Assembly (NCBI GenBank): GCA_964398035.1
Contig: CAYNLI010000043.1
Location: forward strand, 1-20,408
Length of the DNA: 20,408 nucleotides
From: Saonia sp964398035
GTDB lineage: Bacteria; Bacteroidota; Bacteroidia; Flavobacteriales; Flavobacteriaceae
Direction: 5' to 3'
In this document: positions 1-8,078 of the stretch, piece by piece
Numbering within the stretch: the stretch's first letter is position 1
How the letters are laid out: each line of letters begins with the position of its first letter
Program-made: the position numbers and the translations under genes
The notes under the pieces: generated by a model
The model's database searches: none
What the model saw: the letters and a program-made list of their open reading frames with translations, nothing else
What the model was told of the DNA's origin: nothing

Positions 1-338
1 TTACACCAGTAGTCCAATTACCTGCATTCTCAATGTTTGCTGTGGTGGTAACATCTTCAAATTTAAAATTTCCTTTGTTCAGGTATAGTTTGTCCGCTCC
101 TTGATTGGAAGTAAAATAAATATCAATTAATCCATCGTTATTAAAATCTGCAGTAGCAGTTCCAGCACCGTTATAGTAATACAAATAGGTAAGTATGTTA
201 AGCTCAGGAGAATCTTTGAGCTCATTTTTAAATGTAATATTTGTAGTAGTAGAATCTATTTTTTTAAAAAGCCTTTCCTTTTCCAGTGCAGGCGTAAAAA
301 GCAAAATAAATTACTAAAAATCCTAAAAACCTTCCCAT
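1..338 (-). pseudogene. VCBS/FG-GAP repeat lipoprotein, 5' part, frameshifted
   Basis: The ATG at 336-338 opens a lipoprotein-type signal peptide (MGRF, hydrophobic LGFLVIYFAF, then YAC as lipobox with the lipidated Cys at residue 17). That frame stops at 264-266. One base over, an open frame runs to the window edge and encodes a typical surface repeat protein: residues such as DFNNDGLIDIYFTSN form a VCBS/FG-GAP calcium-binding repeat, followed by DKLYLNKG and FEDVT, as in CRTAC1/ASPIC-UnbV proteins. Removing one A from the AAAA run (TTTT at 279-282 on the + strand) joins the two frames cleanly (ACTGKERLFKKIDS). I infer a single-base insertion, either a real mutation or a sequencing error. 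The downstream frame has no convincing start of its own. The gene continues beyond position 1, so its full length is unknown. Such proteins are usually outer-membrane or secreted. Confidence 0.75.
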
Positions 339-546
339 AAACTTCCTTAAAAATAGCGTGGACAATATAGGTAAACTTTGAGTATGAGTAGATAAATGAA
401 AGATTAATAAAATGAATGAAAAGTTAATTTAACCTTACGAAAACGTTAGTTGTTAACTAATAAAAGATTTTTTATTGATTATGCATCCGTTTTTTAGGCA
501 ATAATCCAATATATTTAGGAATTGAAAATTAACCAAATAAACTAAC

Positions 547-2199
547 ATGTTAGGAATATTCTCTTTTTTGGGCTTTACTATATTAGTAGCGGTCATTGCC
601 TATATGGCAACAAGAAAAACCAATGAAAAATCATCAGACGGCTATTTTTTAGGAGGCAGAAGTCTTACTGCTGGAGTTATAGCAGGATCCTTATTGTTGA
701 CAAACCTTTCCACAGAACAAATTGTAGGGCTTAACGGTAGTGCTTATACAGATGGATTGTCTGTGATGGCATGGGAAACTTTGGCTGCGATAGCCATGGT
801 GGTCACAGCTGTTTTTTTACTGCCCAAATATTTGAAGGGTGGATTGACCACAGTACCACAATTTTTGGCAAAAAGATTTGATGTTACCACCAAAACAATT
901 ACTTCGGGTCTGTTTTTAACAGGTTATGTGGTGGTGTTGCTTCCTGTTATTCTATATTCTGGATCGGTGGCAATTAGCGGAATGTTTGATGTTCCTTCAC
1001 TTTTAGGTGTTTCAGATAAAACAGCACTGATAGTTTGTATTTGGGGAATAGGAATTATAGGATCTATTTATGCCGTTTTTGGAGGATTAAAGGCTGTTGC
1101 GGTTTCGGATAGTATCAATGCCATTGGTTTGTTGATTGGGGGAATCATGATTCCTGTTTTTGGTTTGATGGCCATTGGAGACGGAAGTGTTTTCAGTGGT
1201 TTGGAAGTATTGATGTCTACCAATCCTGAACGATTTGATTCTACAGGAAATCACGGACAAGAGGTGCCTTTTTCTACCATTTTTACAGGGATGATGTTGG
1301 TGCAGTTGTTTTATTGGGGTACCAACCAACAAATTATCCAGCGTGCCTTGGGAGCTAAAAGTTTAGCAGAAGGACAAAAAGGGTTGTTATTGGCTTCTTT
1401 TTTAAAGATTTTAGGGCCATTGATTTTGGTATTGCCAGGAATGATTGCATATCATTATTTTGATGGCGGTTTAGCATCCAGTGACCTTGCATATCCAGAA
1501 TTGGTTCGTGCGGTATTGCCCGGGCCTTTAGTAGGCTTTTTTGCCGCTGTGCTTTTTGGGGCCATATTGAGTTCGTTCAATAGTGTTCTGAACAGTTCTG
1601 TGACCTTGTTCGGTATAGATATATACAAGCAGCACATTAATAAAGATGCACCAGAAATAACAGTGGTTAAATATGGTAAAATATTTGGTGTTTGTTTGGC
1701 ATTGGCTGCCATGTTCATCGCGCCATTGATTGCCAACGCAGGCAGCTTGTTCAATTATCTACAGGAAATAAACGGTATATATAGTATTCCTATTTTAACC
1801 ATTATTATTGTAGGATATTTGACTAAAAGGGTGCCAGCCATTGCGGCTAAAATTGGTATTGTTTCTGGCTCTGTGCTATATATTGTCAGTCAATTTTTTA
1901 TTGGCCCCAATAGAGTGGAAAAAGCATTGGAAGCTGCAAAAGCATCAGGGATCACAGATGCAGCAGCTTTGAAATTGGTGGAGGCAGATGCCTATCCACA
2001 CTATTTGCATGTGATGGCCATTTTGTTTGCGCTGAATGTGATCATTATGTTGATTATTGGTAAAATATGGCCTAGAAAAGAAGATTATGTATTAGAGTAT
2101 ACAGAGCAGGTTTCTATTGAGCCTTATAAATATGTGAAGCAGGTTGGTATAACTGTCTGTGTTATTGTAATAGGCATCTATATATACTTTGCAAAATAA
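547..2199 (+). CDS. YidK-like sodium/solute symporter (SSS family)
   Basis: A 550-residue inner-membrane protein with about 14 hydrophobic segments, the size and shape of solute:sodium symporters (SLC5/SSS). From memory it resembles E. coli YidK along its whole length: GYFLGGRSL at residues 32-40, the TNLSTEQIVGL stretch near 52-62, WGTNQQIIQRAL near 258-269, SLAEGQKG, and GAILSSFNSVLNS near 340-352. SSS proteins couple Na+ entry to uptake of sugars or other small solutes; the substrate here is unknown. The upstream gap (339-546) holds no promoter I would call, only an imperfect AT-rich hairpin near 461-478. The neighbouring convergent nucleotidyltransferase may act in sugar metabolism too, but the two genes are not in one operon. 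A shared hairpin terminator follows. Family assignment is strong, substrate is not. Confidence 0.93.
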   Translation: MLGIFSFLGFTILVAVIAYMATRKTNEKSSDGYFLGGRSLTAGVIAGSLLLTNLSTEQIVGLNGSAYTDGLSVMAWETLAAIAMVVTAVFLLPKYLKGGLTTVPQFLAKRFDVTTKTITSGLFLTGYVVVLLPVILYSGSVAISGMFDVPSLLGVSDKTALIVCIWGIGIIGSIYAVFGGLKAVAVSDSINAIGLLIGGIMIPVFGLMAIGDGSVFSGLEVLMSTNPERFDSTGNHGQEVPFSTIFTGMMLVQLFYWGTNQQIIQRALGAKSLAEGQKGLLLASFLKILGPLILVLPGMIAYHYFDGGLASSDLAYPELVRAVLPGPLVGFFAAVLFGAILSSFNSVLNSSVTLFGIDIYKQHINKDAPEITVVKYGKIFGVCLALAAMFIAPLIANAGSLFNYLQEINGIYSIPILTIIIVGYLTKRVPAIAAKIGIVSGSVLYIVSQFFIGPNRVEKALEAAKASGITDAAALKLVEADAYPHYLHVMAILFALNVIIMLIIGKIWPRKEDYVLEYTEQVSIEPYKYVKQVGITVCVIVIGIYIYFAK

Positions 2200-2208
2200 A
2201 TAGACAAT

Positions 2209-2238
2209 AAAAAAGGCTCTTGAAAAAGAGCCTTTTTT
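2209..2238. terminator. Bidirectional rho-independent terminator
   Basis: A-run plus GGCTCT (2209-2220) pairs with AGAGCC plus T-run (2227-2238). T2221-A2226 closes a GAAA tetraloop (2222-2225), giving a 13-bp stem. The A-run on one side and T-run on the other make it work both ways. It lies 9 nt after the symporter stop and 2 nt before the stop of the convergent nucleotidyltransferase. Confidence 0.92.
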
Positions 2239-2240
2239 AT

Positions 2241-3119
2241 TTACCAGTCTAATAATGTAGGGTAATTTTCTTTTAAATAATCTCGTACTTGGCCAATGTC
2301 GTTTTTTGAGGTCAAATCTATTACGTGTTCTGCAATGGGAATAACCTTAGTGCATTGCCCGTGGTCACCAATCATATTCAATAAAGCTGTTGGCAGCTCT
2401 TTTTCATTTCTTTCAGGATGTACGGGACAGTTTTTTAAATAGGGATAAAACCGAGCCCCATCAAACTTAAAAACATTCATGCTTACCCGTAATTTTCCAT
2501 TTTTATCTTGGTATTTGGGTACCTCGGCAGCAGCAGGTTTTTCAATAATATCTACCATATAATCATTGCTATCCATACGCATTAATGCAAACCGCGCAAT
2601 TCTTTCTGATGGATATTCCAACATATCGCGGTCATACCCCAACAAGGCATTGGAATCTGTTGTTTCTCTGAGCAATTGTAAAGCTTTCACAGAATACAGG
2701 TTATCGCTGTTGCATACTGTAAAATTTTGAGTCTTTAGTTCAGGAAATTGTTCCAAGGTCTGTAAAACGGCGTCTGCTGTTCCAAAGGGTTTTGTTCTTC
2801 CTTCAGGAATGTACTGTCTAGCAAAAGAAACGGACAAACCATGAAATTCATTTCCTTTGTCCAAGGCTCCATAGACTTCTTTAAAATGGGTGTCTTTTTC
2901 ACCTATAATGATAAAGATATTTTTGTACCCTGCTTTTTTGGCATTATAGAGCAGGTAGTGTAAAAACGGTAATCCTTGTTCCCCAACACCGATCAATCCT
3001 TTACTTTTATTGTTGGCTTGATCTGCATCTTCTTTGCTCAAGTTTGAGGTTGAGGTGTTTTCTTCTTTTTTCATTCTAGAGGATGCGCCTCCCGCCAAAA
3101 TAATCAGATTGTTGTGCAT
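2241..3119 (-). CDS. Sugar-phosphate nucleotidyltransferase family protein
   Basis: A 292-residue protein with a nucleotidyltransferase (NTP_transferase) fold. The N-terminal signature LAGGASSRM (8-16) is the nucleotide-binding loop of sugar-1-phosphate nucleotidylyltransferases and related enzymes. CNSDN near 137-141 matches the metal-binding Asp segment, and IIEKP near 187-191 matches the conserved EKP motif. Between the glycine loop and the following K-G-L-I segment is a polar insertion (about 17-38), which makes the usual Arg/Lys spacing longer than in classical RmlA- or GalU-type enzymes. Substrate and product are therefore not assigned; sugar-1-phosphate plus NTP giving NDP-sugar is the family default. 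It lies 62 nt downstream of umuD on the same strand, so read-through is possible, but a functional link to umuCD is not evident. No promoter match to the strict TAnnTTTG form was found in that gap. Confidence 0.85.
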   Translation of the reverse strand: MHNNLIILAGGASSRMKKEENTSTSNLSKEDADQANNKSKGLIGVGEQGLPFLHYLLYNAKKAGYKNIFIIIGEKDTHFKEVYGALDKGNEFHGLSVSFARQYIPEGRTKPFGTADAVLQTLEQFPELKTQNFTVCNSDNLYSVKALQLLRETTDSNALLGYDRDMLEYPSERIARFALMRMDSNDYMVDIIEKPAAAEVPKYQDKNGKLRVSMNVFKFDGARFYPYLKNCPVHPERNEKELPTALLNMIGDHGQCTKVIPIAEHVIDLTSKNDIGQVRDYLKENYPTLLDW

Positions 3120-3181
3120 AGTGTATTTATATCTGCTGTAAAAATATTACTAAAGCAGGTGATATCAAATTATAGAGTGTT

Positions 3182-3631
3182 TTAAACAGATTTGATGACA
3201 TAAGTGACAATTCCCCAAATAATCAGATTGTTTTCATTGGTTATTTTTATGGGTTTGTATTGTTTGTTGGCAGGCATAAGAAATAGTACGTCTTTTTCAA
3301 TTTTAAGACGTTTTACAGTGAACTCGCCATCAATAAAACAAACGGCTATTTTCCCATTTTCGGGTTCTAAACTACGGTCTATGACCAATAGATCACCATT
3401 GTCCAACCCAGCATCTATCATAGATTTTCCGCTTACCCGAGCATAAAAAGTGGACTCTTTGTTTGTAATCAATGTTTTGTCCAAACTAATGCGGGTTTCT
3501 TTAAAGTCATCCGCAGGAGAAGGAAAGCCTGCCGAAATCCCACTTTGTATTAAAGGGACACTTGCTCCTTCAATTTCTTTGGGAACAAAGAACTGTAACG
3601 CATGGGCATCTATGTTTTTTTTGGATGTCAT
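3182..3631 (-). CDS. umuD: UmuD-like autoproteolytic subunit of DNA polymerase V
   Basis: A 149-residue S24 (LexA/UmuD-type) peptidase without a DNA-binding domain, so UmuD rather than LexA. The predicted self-cleavage site is Ala34-Gly35 (SAGFPSPADD), the nucleophile Ser70 lies in VSGKSM, and the general base Lys107 lies in FTVKRLK. All three are offset by exactly ten from E. coli Cys24-Gly25, Ser60 and Lys97. In the family, RecA filaments on damaged DNA trigger cleavage to UmuD', which with UmuC forms the error-prone polymerase. Its start codon overlaps the umuC stop (ATGA, 3628-3631), so translation is probably coupled. The order is unusual: umuC comes first, whereas E. coli has umuD first. 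The start choice is fixed by the overlap and by the normal distance to the cleavage site. Confidence 0.95.
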   Translation of the reverse strand: MTSKKNIDAHALQFFVPKEIEGASVPLIQSGISAGFPSPADDFKETRISLDKTLITNKESTFYARVSGKSMIDAGLDNGDLLVIDRSLEPENGKIAVCFIDGEFTVKRLKIEKDVLFLMPANKQYKPIKITNENNLIIWGIVTYVIKSV

Positions 3632-4887
3632 TTTACTGTAATGATATCATTGATGTTGGTGGTAAATTTTGGAGAAAGATGTTCTTGGCGCATTTTCCAA
3701 GTACGCTCTAAATCTTGGTTGCCAATCTTTATTTTGTACCCCCCATATTTGTTGTTCACCTTATCCATAGTTTTCATAAGGTTTTGGTGTTTTGGGTTTT
3801 CGTTTGTGAACAAGTCCAGCTGTCTTGCATTGGTAGGCACCAACCCATAGACAATGACCCCTGCTCTTTTATATTTTATTCCAGATTTAAATATGGAAGC
3901 AATGGCCTTAACGGCAGCATTGCTAATCGTTAGGCTAGAATCGGTGGCATAAGGCAGCGTAATACAAACGCTGCTTTTGTCTTGTGGTTCATTCTTTTTG
4001 TGCCTATCACTCCTTAAAAAAACCATGACCATATGGCAACTGCTTTTTTGTGTCCTTAATTTTTCGGCACAACTTGTGGCAAAAGTGGAGATACGTTCTT
4101 TAATATTATCAATATCAGAAAAAGTGCGTTCAAAGCTACGGGTGGTGGCAATGGCTTTTTTGTCTTGGGAATCATCATCCAAATCTAAAGTAGGTTCTCC
4201 TTCCAAATCTTTTTTTAACCGAAGCCCGGTAATGGCCATTTGGTTTTTTACCCATTCATCAGGGAGTTGTGTAAAATCATATGCAGTTTTTACATTTTTG
4301 GATTGTAAACGCGTAAAATTACCACGACCAATTCCCCATACGGTTTCAATTTTTGTCCATTTTAAAGCTTTGATTCTACTTTCATCAGAATTGATGACAT
4401 AGACCCCTCCTGTTCTATCCTTTAGTTTTTTAGCAATTTTATTGGCAACTTTTGACAATGCTTTTGTTGGCGCTATACCAACACTAATGGGAATGCCCGT
4501 AGATTTTTCAACCTTGTACTGCATCTTACGACCATAGGTGTCAAAATTATATCGGTCAAAACCATTAAATTTTAAAAAGGCTTCATCAATGCTGTAAATT
4601 TCTATATCTGGGGTAAAAGTGCTTAGAATGTTCATCACTCTTGTGCTCATATCACCATACAAGGGATAATTGGATGAAAACACATGAATCTTGTTCTTTT
4701 TACAAAAATCTTTATACTTAAAAGCGGCAGATGCCATGGGTAGGCCCAATTCTTTGGCTTCATTGCTTCTAGCAATAAAGCAGCCATCATTATTGGATAA
4801 TATGGCGATGGGTCTATTGTTGAGCTGAGGTTGAAAAACCCGCTCACAGGAGGCATAAAAATTGTTACAATCTACTAAAGCAAACAT
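3628..4887 (-). CDS. umuC: UmuC-like Y-family translesion DNA polymerase
   Basis: A 419-residue Y-family polymerase, close to the 422 residues of E. coli UmuC. Metal-binding carboxylates are Asp6 (ALVDCNNFYASCE) and Asp101-Glu102 (YSIDEAFL); Tyr11 is the expected steric-gate residue. These numbers equal those of E. coli UmuC. The helix-hairpin-helix region lies near 180-200 (VWGIGRGN), the little-finger domain covers about 240-350, and QLDLF at 356-360 is a classical beta-clamp binding pentapeptide. The enzyme inserts nucleotides opposite lesions that stall the replicative polymerase. It is the first gene of a two-gene unit with umuD and is transcribed away from the SH3-MBL gene at 5132. Regulation is probably damage-inducible by family analogy; I found no standard LexA box but there are repeated short palindromes upstream. 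Confidence 0.96.
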   Translation of the reverse strand: MFALVDCNNFYASCERVFQPQLNNRPIAILSNNDGCFIARSNEAKELGLPMASAAFKYKDFCKKNKIHVFSSNYPLYGDMSTRVMNILSTFTPDIEIYSIDEAFLKFNGFDRYNFDTYGRKMQYKVEKSTGIPISVGIAPTKALSKVANKIAKKLKDRTGGVYVINSDESRIKALKWTKIETVWGIGRGNFTRLQSKNVKTAYDFTQLPDEWVKNQMAITGLRLKKDLEGEPTLDLDDDSQDKKAIATTRSFERTFSDIDNIKERISTFATSCAEKLRTQKSSCHMVMVFLRSDRHKKNEPQDKSSVCITLPYATDSSLTISNAAVKAIASIFKSGIKYKRAGVIVYGLVPTNARQLDLFTNENPKHQNLMKTMDKVNNKYGGYKIKIGNQDLERTWKMRQEHLSPKFTTNINDIITVK

Positions 4888-4950
4888 GCTCTAAAAGTAG
4901 TTAAAATCTGGATGAAAATGATAAAAAATTAGAAAGGCACAGAACAATTG

Positions 4951-4993
4951 AAGTAACTTATGAATATTAAAAAGCACTGATTTTAAGCTACTT
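4951..4993. promoter_or_regulatory. Repeated AAGTARYTT-type motifs upstream of umuC
   Basis: In the 244-bp divergent gap between umuC and the gene at 5132, AAGTAACTT (4951-4959, a 9-bp palindrome) and AAGCTACTT (4985-4993, reverse complement AAGTAGCTT) start 34 bp apart. A weaker third copy, AAGTAGTTA, sits at 4895-4903, beside the umuC start. The spacing and position suit operators controlling umuC, but short AT-rich motifs recur by chance. No regulator is identified. Confidence 0.3.
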
Positions 4994-5078
4994 ACACATA
5001 ATATAGTGCGAATGACACAAAATTTATTTTCTCTTTACAATAAGATTGCTATTTTTTACAGGATTAAAAAAATACCTA

Positions 5079-5100
5079 TTCAATTTATCAATAAATTGAA
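5079..5100. promoter_or_regulatory. Perfect 22-bp palindrome upstream of the SH3-MBL gene
   Basis: TTCAATTTAT (5079-5088) and ATAAATTGAA (5091-5100) are exact reverse complements around a CA centre. The element ends 31 nt before the ATG at 5132, so it could be a dimeric regulator's operator or an mRNA 5' hairpin. There is no T-run after it, so it is not a typical terminator. No known operator sequence is recognised. Confidence 0.4.
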
Positions 5101-5131
5101 GGTCAATATATGAATCAAAAAAACAGTTAGA

Positions 5132-6436
5132 ATGGCAACCAGATTTATAAATAAAAAAACAACGCGTTTGTATACAAACAGTACAGGCGGGGCATACAAA
5201 CAAGTATTGATATATGGGGAAGAAGTAGAAACCGTAGGGCAAGAGGTAGATGGTAGGATTAAAGCAATTTACCGTAATAAGTATGAGGGTTTTGTTGCTC
5301 CTGATAGACTTAGCAGGGAAAGGGCAATGGAAATCTATTTTATTGATGTGGGACAAGGGGATGCTGCATTTATTGTAACCCCGGGAGGGAAGAAAATCTT
5401 AATAGATGGGGGCTATAATAAACAAGCAAAAGGTTTTTTGCAATGGAAATATCAATTGGCGAACAATCAATCTCCCAATTTGGTAATCGATTTGTTGGTG
5501 TTGAGCCATGCAGATGGAGATCATTTAAAAGGGCTGATACCAATTTTAAAGCATGATAAAATTGAAGTTCGTCAAATTATCCATAACGGTATAGGCATGT
5601 TTAAGAACATGCACGAAAAATCTGGAGATTTAAGTGCCGATGGTGAATATTTGGAAACGTACCATTCCACATTGGCAGATTTGAATGGAATGACCTTGCG
5701 GAATACATTTAAAAAATGGATTGATTTGGTTACAAGCCTAAATATTCCATATACTGCCGTAAGTCATGAAACGGGAGTGCTCAATGTAGGAGATCCAGAT
5801 ATTAAGCTGGAAATTTTAGGACCAATTACCAAAAAAAATCAAAATGGAGAAACGCGTTTAAAGTGGTTTGATAACCATGCCCATACCATCAATGGACATT
5901 CTGTTGTTTTTAGGTTGGTGTATGATGAAATACAGCTGTTGTTTTCAGGGGATGTTAATATAGAGGGAGGGGAATACATACTGGAACATTCCCATATTGC
6001 CAATAAACTCAAAGCCCATGTTTTTAAAACGCCACATCATGGCAGTCATGAGTTTCACCCTCCATTTTTGGAAGCCATCCGTCCACAGATTTCTGTGGTC
6101 TCTTCAGGGGATTCGCCAGATCATGGGCATCCAAGAGCTAATTTTATTGGTGCTATAGGAATGGCCTCCCGTTCTAAGATGCCATTGGTTTTTTCCACAG
6201 AAATTGCAAGTACTTTTATAGATGCCCATGAAATAGATTTAAAGAACATTGTTCCTGCGGGCTCAATACGGGATGAGGATTTAAAAAACGCAAGATTGTT
6301 TAAGAAACGTTTACACGGAATGATAAATGTGCGGACAAACGGTAAAGACCTGTATGCCATGAGACGGGTAAATGCTGGTTACTGGTGGGAGTCTTATGGG
6401 CCTATCAAAGGAGAAGAATATCCCACACTGTTTTAA
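5132..6436 (+). CDS. SH3-like domain plus ComEC-type metallo-beta-lactamase hydrolase
   Basis: A 434-residue protein with no signal peptide or membrane segment, so probably cytoplasmic. Residues 1-60 resemble a small bacterial SH3-like beta-barrel (RLYTNSTGG, GEEVETVG, YEGFVAPDRL). From 67 on it is a metallo-beta-lactamase domain of the ComEC/Rec2 subfamily: IYFIDVGQGDAAFI (68-81), ILIDGG (89-94), metal motif SHADGDH (125-131, equivalent to HxHxDH with the usual ComEC Ser first), FSGDVN and FKTPHHGSH further on. In ComEC this domain is thought to degrade the non-transported DNA strand; stand-alone relatives are presumed nucleases or phosphodiesterases, but the substrate here is unproven. It is divergent from umuC and followed by an exonuclease/GIY-YIG gene, which favours a nucleic-acid role. 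A hairpin repeat starts 5 nt after its stop. Confidence 0.85.
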   Translation: MATRFINKKTTRLYTNSTGGAYKQVLIYGEEVETVGQEVDGRIKAIYRNKYEGFVAPDRLSRERAMEIYFIDVGQGDAAFIVTPGGKKILIDGGYNKQAKGFLQWKYQLANNQSPNLVIDLLVLSHADGDHLKGLIPILKHDKIEVRQIIHNGIGMFKNMHEKSGDLSADGEYLETYHSTLADLNGMTLRNTFKKWIDLVTSLNIPYTAVSHETGVLNVGDPDIKLEILGPITKKNQNGETRLKWFDNHAHTINGHSVVFRLVYDEIQLLFSGDVNIEGGEYILEHSHIANKLKAHVFKTPHHGSHEFHPPFLEAIRPQISVVSSGDSPDHGHPRANFIGAIGMASRSKMPLVFSTEIASTFIDAHEIDLKNIVPAGSIRDEDLKNARLFKKRLHGMINVRTNGKDLYAMRRVNAGYWWESYGPIKGEEYPTLF

Positions 6437-6440
6437 TTCC

Positions 6441-6477
6441 GTTCTCGATACAATTTTCTAATGAAAATCACTCGAAC
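6441..6477. repeat. Intergenic palindromic element of the TCTCGA...TCGAAC type
   Basis: GTTC(T)CGA (6441-6448) faces TCGAAC (6472-6477), and inside them ATTTTC (6453-6458) pairs with GAAAAT (6463-6468) around a TAAT loop. The outer half-sites resemble those of the repeat pair at 12430-12502. It lies directly after the stop of the MBL gene and may act as a 3' mRNA hairpin or weak terminator. I recognise this kind of palindrome as common between flavobacterial genes, from memory only. Confidence 0.6.
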
Positions 6478-6566
6478 TGGCGCAGAATTTACTTAAAAAC
6501 AAAAAATGCGCAACGGGTTATATAAATTAATTTCTATCTTCAAGTTTTAAGAAATAGAATGTAGCA

Positions 6567-8012
6567 GTGTACACAATAGTTGACATAGAAACCACAGGAA
6601 ATGGATATACAGGTATGAGAATTACCGAAATATCCATTTTTAAACATGATGGTAAAAAAGTGGTTGATGAATATACTACTTTGGTAAACCCAGAATGTAA
6701 TATCCCTCCTTTTATCACCAACCTTACGGGCATTACCAATGCTATGGTAAGCCATGCGCCCAAGTTTTATGAGATAGCAAAAAAGGTGGAAGAAATTACC
6801 AAAGACACCATTTTTGTGGCACATAATGTTAATTTTGATTACAATGGTATTCAAAAAGAATTTAAAGAATTGGGGTTTGCTTTTAATCGAAAAAAACTCT
6901 GCACGGTTCGTTTGTCCAGAAAATTGATTCCAGGATTAAAATCTTACAGTCTTGGGGTTTTGTGTAAATCAAGGGGCATAGAAATAGTTGGTCGTCACCG
7001 AGCTAGAGGAGATGCCGAAGCGACCACCATTTTATTTGAACAATTATTGGCTTTGGATACTGATGAAAAGGTGTTTCAATCTTTTTTAAACCCACGTTCC
7101 AGACAAGCAACCTTACCACCGTTATTGCCAAAGGAAGTATTTGATGGTTTGCCAGAAACCGAAGGGGTCTATTATTTTAAAAACCTTGAAAAGGATATTA
7201 TTTATGTAGGCAAGGCCATTAATATAAAGAAGCGGGTACTGAGCCATTTTTATGACAAGGCAAAGAAAGAAATTACCATGTGCATGGAAACCGCTGATAT
7301 TACATACACAGAAACAGGGAACGAACTTTTGGCATTGTTGTTTGAGTCTGCCGAAATTAAAACGCTGTATCCAAAATACAATAGGGCTCAACGTAGGTCT
7401 AGAGAAAGCTTGGCAATTTTCACTTATGAAGATGCTTCTGGGATTATGCACTTGGCTTTTAATACCATTAAAATGGTGACAAACCCCATCATGAAATTTT
7501 ATAATACCACGGAATGCCGTGTCTTTCTGGAACAGCTATGCACAGCGTATGAACTTTGCCCAAAATACTGCCATTTACAGACCAATGTTGCCAGTTGTTT
7601 CCATTATCAGATAAAAGAATGTAAAGGCATCTGTAGGGGAGTGGAAGAAATAGGACTGTATAATAAGAGAGTACAAAAAGCCATAACCTCTTTGCAATAT
7701 AAAACCGATAGTTTTCTTATAAAAGAGAAAGGAAGAACCAAAGCAGAAACTGCTTTTGTATTGGTGGAAAATGGAGTTTATAAGGGGTTCGGGTATACCG
7801 AAAATGAATCTATTGAAAAATACCCAGAGCAATATAACGCTGGGCTACTAGGGCAAAAAGACAATAGAGATGTTCGTAGAATTTTGAATGGGTATTTAAA
7901 AAAGAATGGGGAGAATGTGGTTGCTATAAAAGGGAATGGAGAGACACAAATTTTAAACGAAAATGGGGATGTAGGGAAAAATAAAGTGAGCCAACTGGTC
8001 CTTGAGTTTTAA
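6567..8012 (+). CDS. DnaQ-like exonuclease / GIY-YIG / UvrC-like Cys-motif fusion nuclease
   Basis: A 481-residue two-nuclease fusion. Residues 1-165 are a DEDDh 3'-5' exonuclease like DNA polymerase III epsilon: Asp6 and Glu8 (VDIETTG), Asp91 (HNVNFD), His144 and Asp149 (HRARGDA). Residues 195-275 are a GIY-YIG nuclease as in UvrC/Cho: GVY (200-202), YVG (213-215), Arg223, Glu260, Asn272. Next, C331 and C344-x7-C352-x3-C356 reproduce the UvrC cysteine pattern reported to hold an iron-sulfur cluster. The UvrC C-terminal RNase H-like nuclease is absent. The GTG start is forced: an in-frame TAG lies at 6555-6557 and the first exonuclease motif begins at residue 5. Expected role: incision and trimming of damaged DNA, as for Cho-like proteins; this is inference. 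It follows the MBL gene by 130 bp with a repeat between. A diverged copy of its last 33 codons lies downstream. Confidence 0.93.
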   Translation: MYTIVDIETTGNGYTGMRITEISIFKHDGKKVVDEYTTLVNPECNIPPFITNLTGITNAMVSHAPKFYEIAKKVEEITKDTIFVAHNVNFDYNGIQKEFKELGFAFNRKKLCTVRLSRKLIPGLKSYSLGVLCKSRGIEIVGRHRARGDAEATTILFEQLLALDTDEKVFQSFLNPRSRQATLPPLLPKEVFDGLPETEGVYYFKNLEKDIIYVGKAINIKKRVLSHFYDKAKKEITMCMETADITYTETGNELLALLFESAEIKTLYPKYNRAQRRSRESLAIFTYEDASGIMHLAFNTIKMVTNPIMKFYNTTECRVFLEQLCTAYELCPKYCHLQTNVASCFHYQIKECKGICRGVEEIGLYNKRVQKAITSLQYKTDSFLIKEKGRTKAETAFVLVENGVYKGFGYTENESIEKYPEQYNAGLLGQKDNRDVRRILNGYLKKNGENVVAIKGNGETQILNENGDVGKNKVSQLVLEF

Positions 8013-8078
8013 ACTAAAGACAAGGTTTTTGCTAATCTTGTGTTAACAAGAATTCTCCGCTTGTAGTCATCCATAACG

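Noticed and set aside
370..378. TAAACTTTG as a promoter -7 box for the symporter
   Set aside because: It has three rather than two bases between TA and TTTG, no -33 partner, and lies about 170 bp from the start codon.
3182..3631. LexA repressor
   Set aside because: The S24 peptidase has no N-terminal winged helix and directly overlaps umuC; it is UmuD.
5024..5356. 110-codon minus-strand frame upstream of the MBL gene
   Set aside because: It overlaps the MBL coding region antisense, is Cys/Phe-rich and shows no motif.
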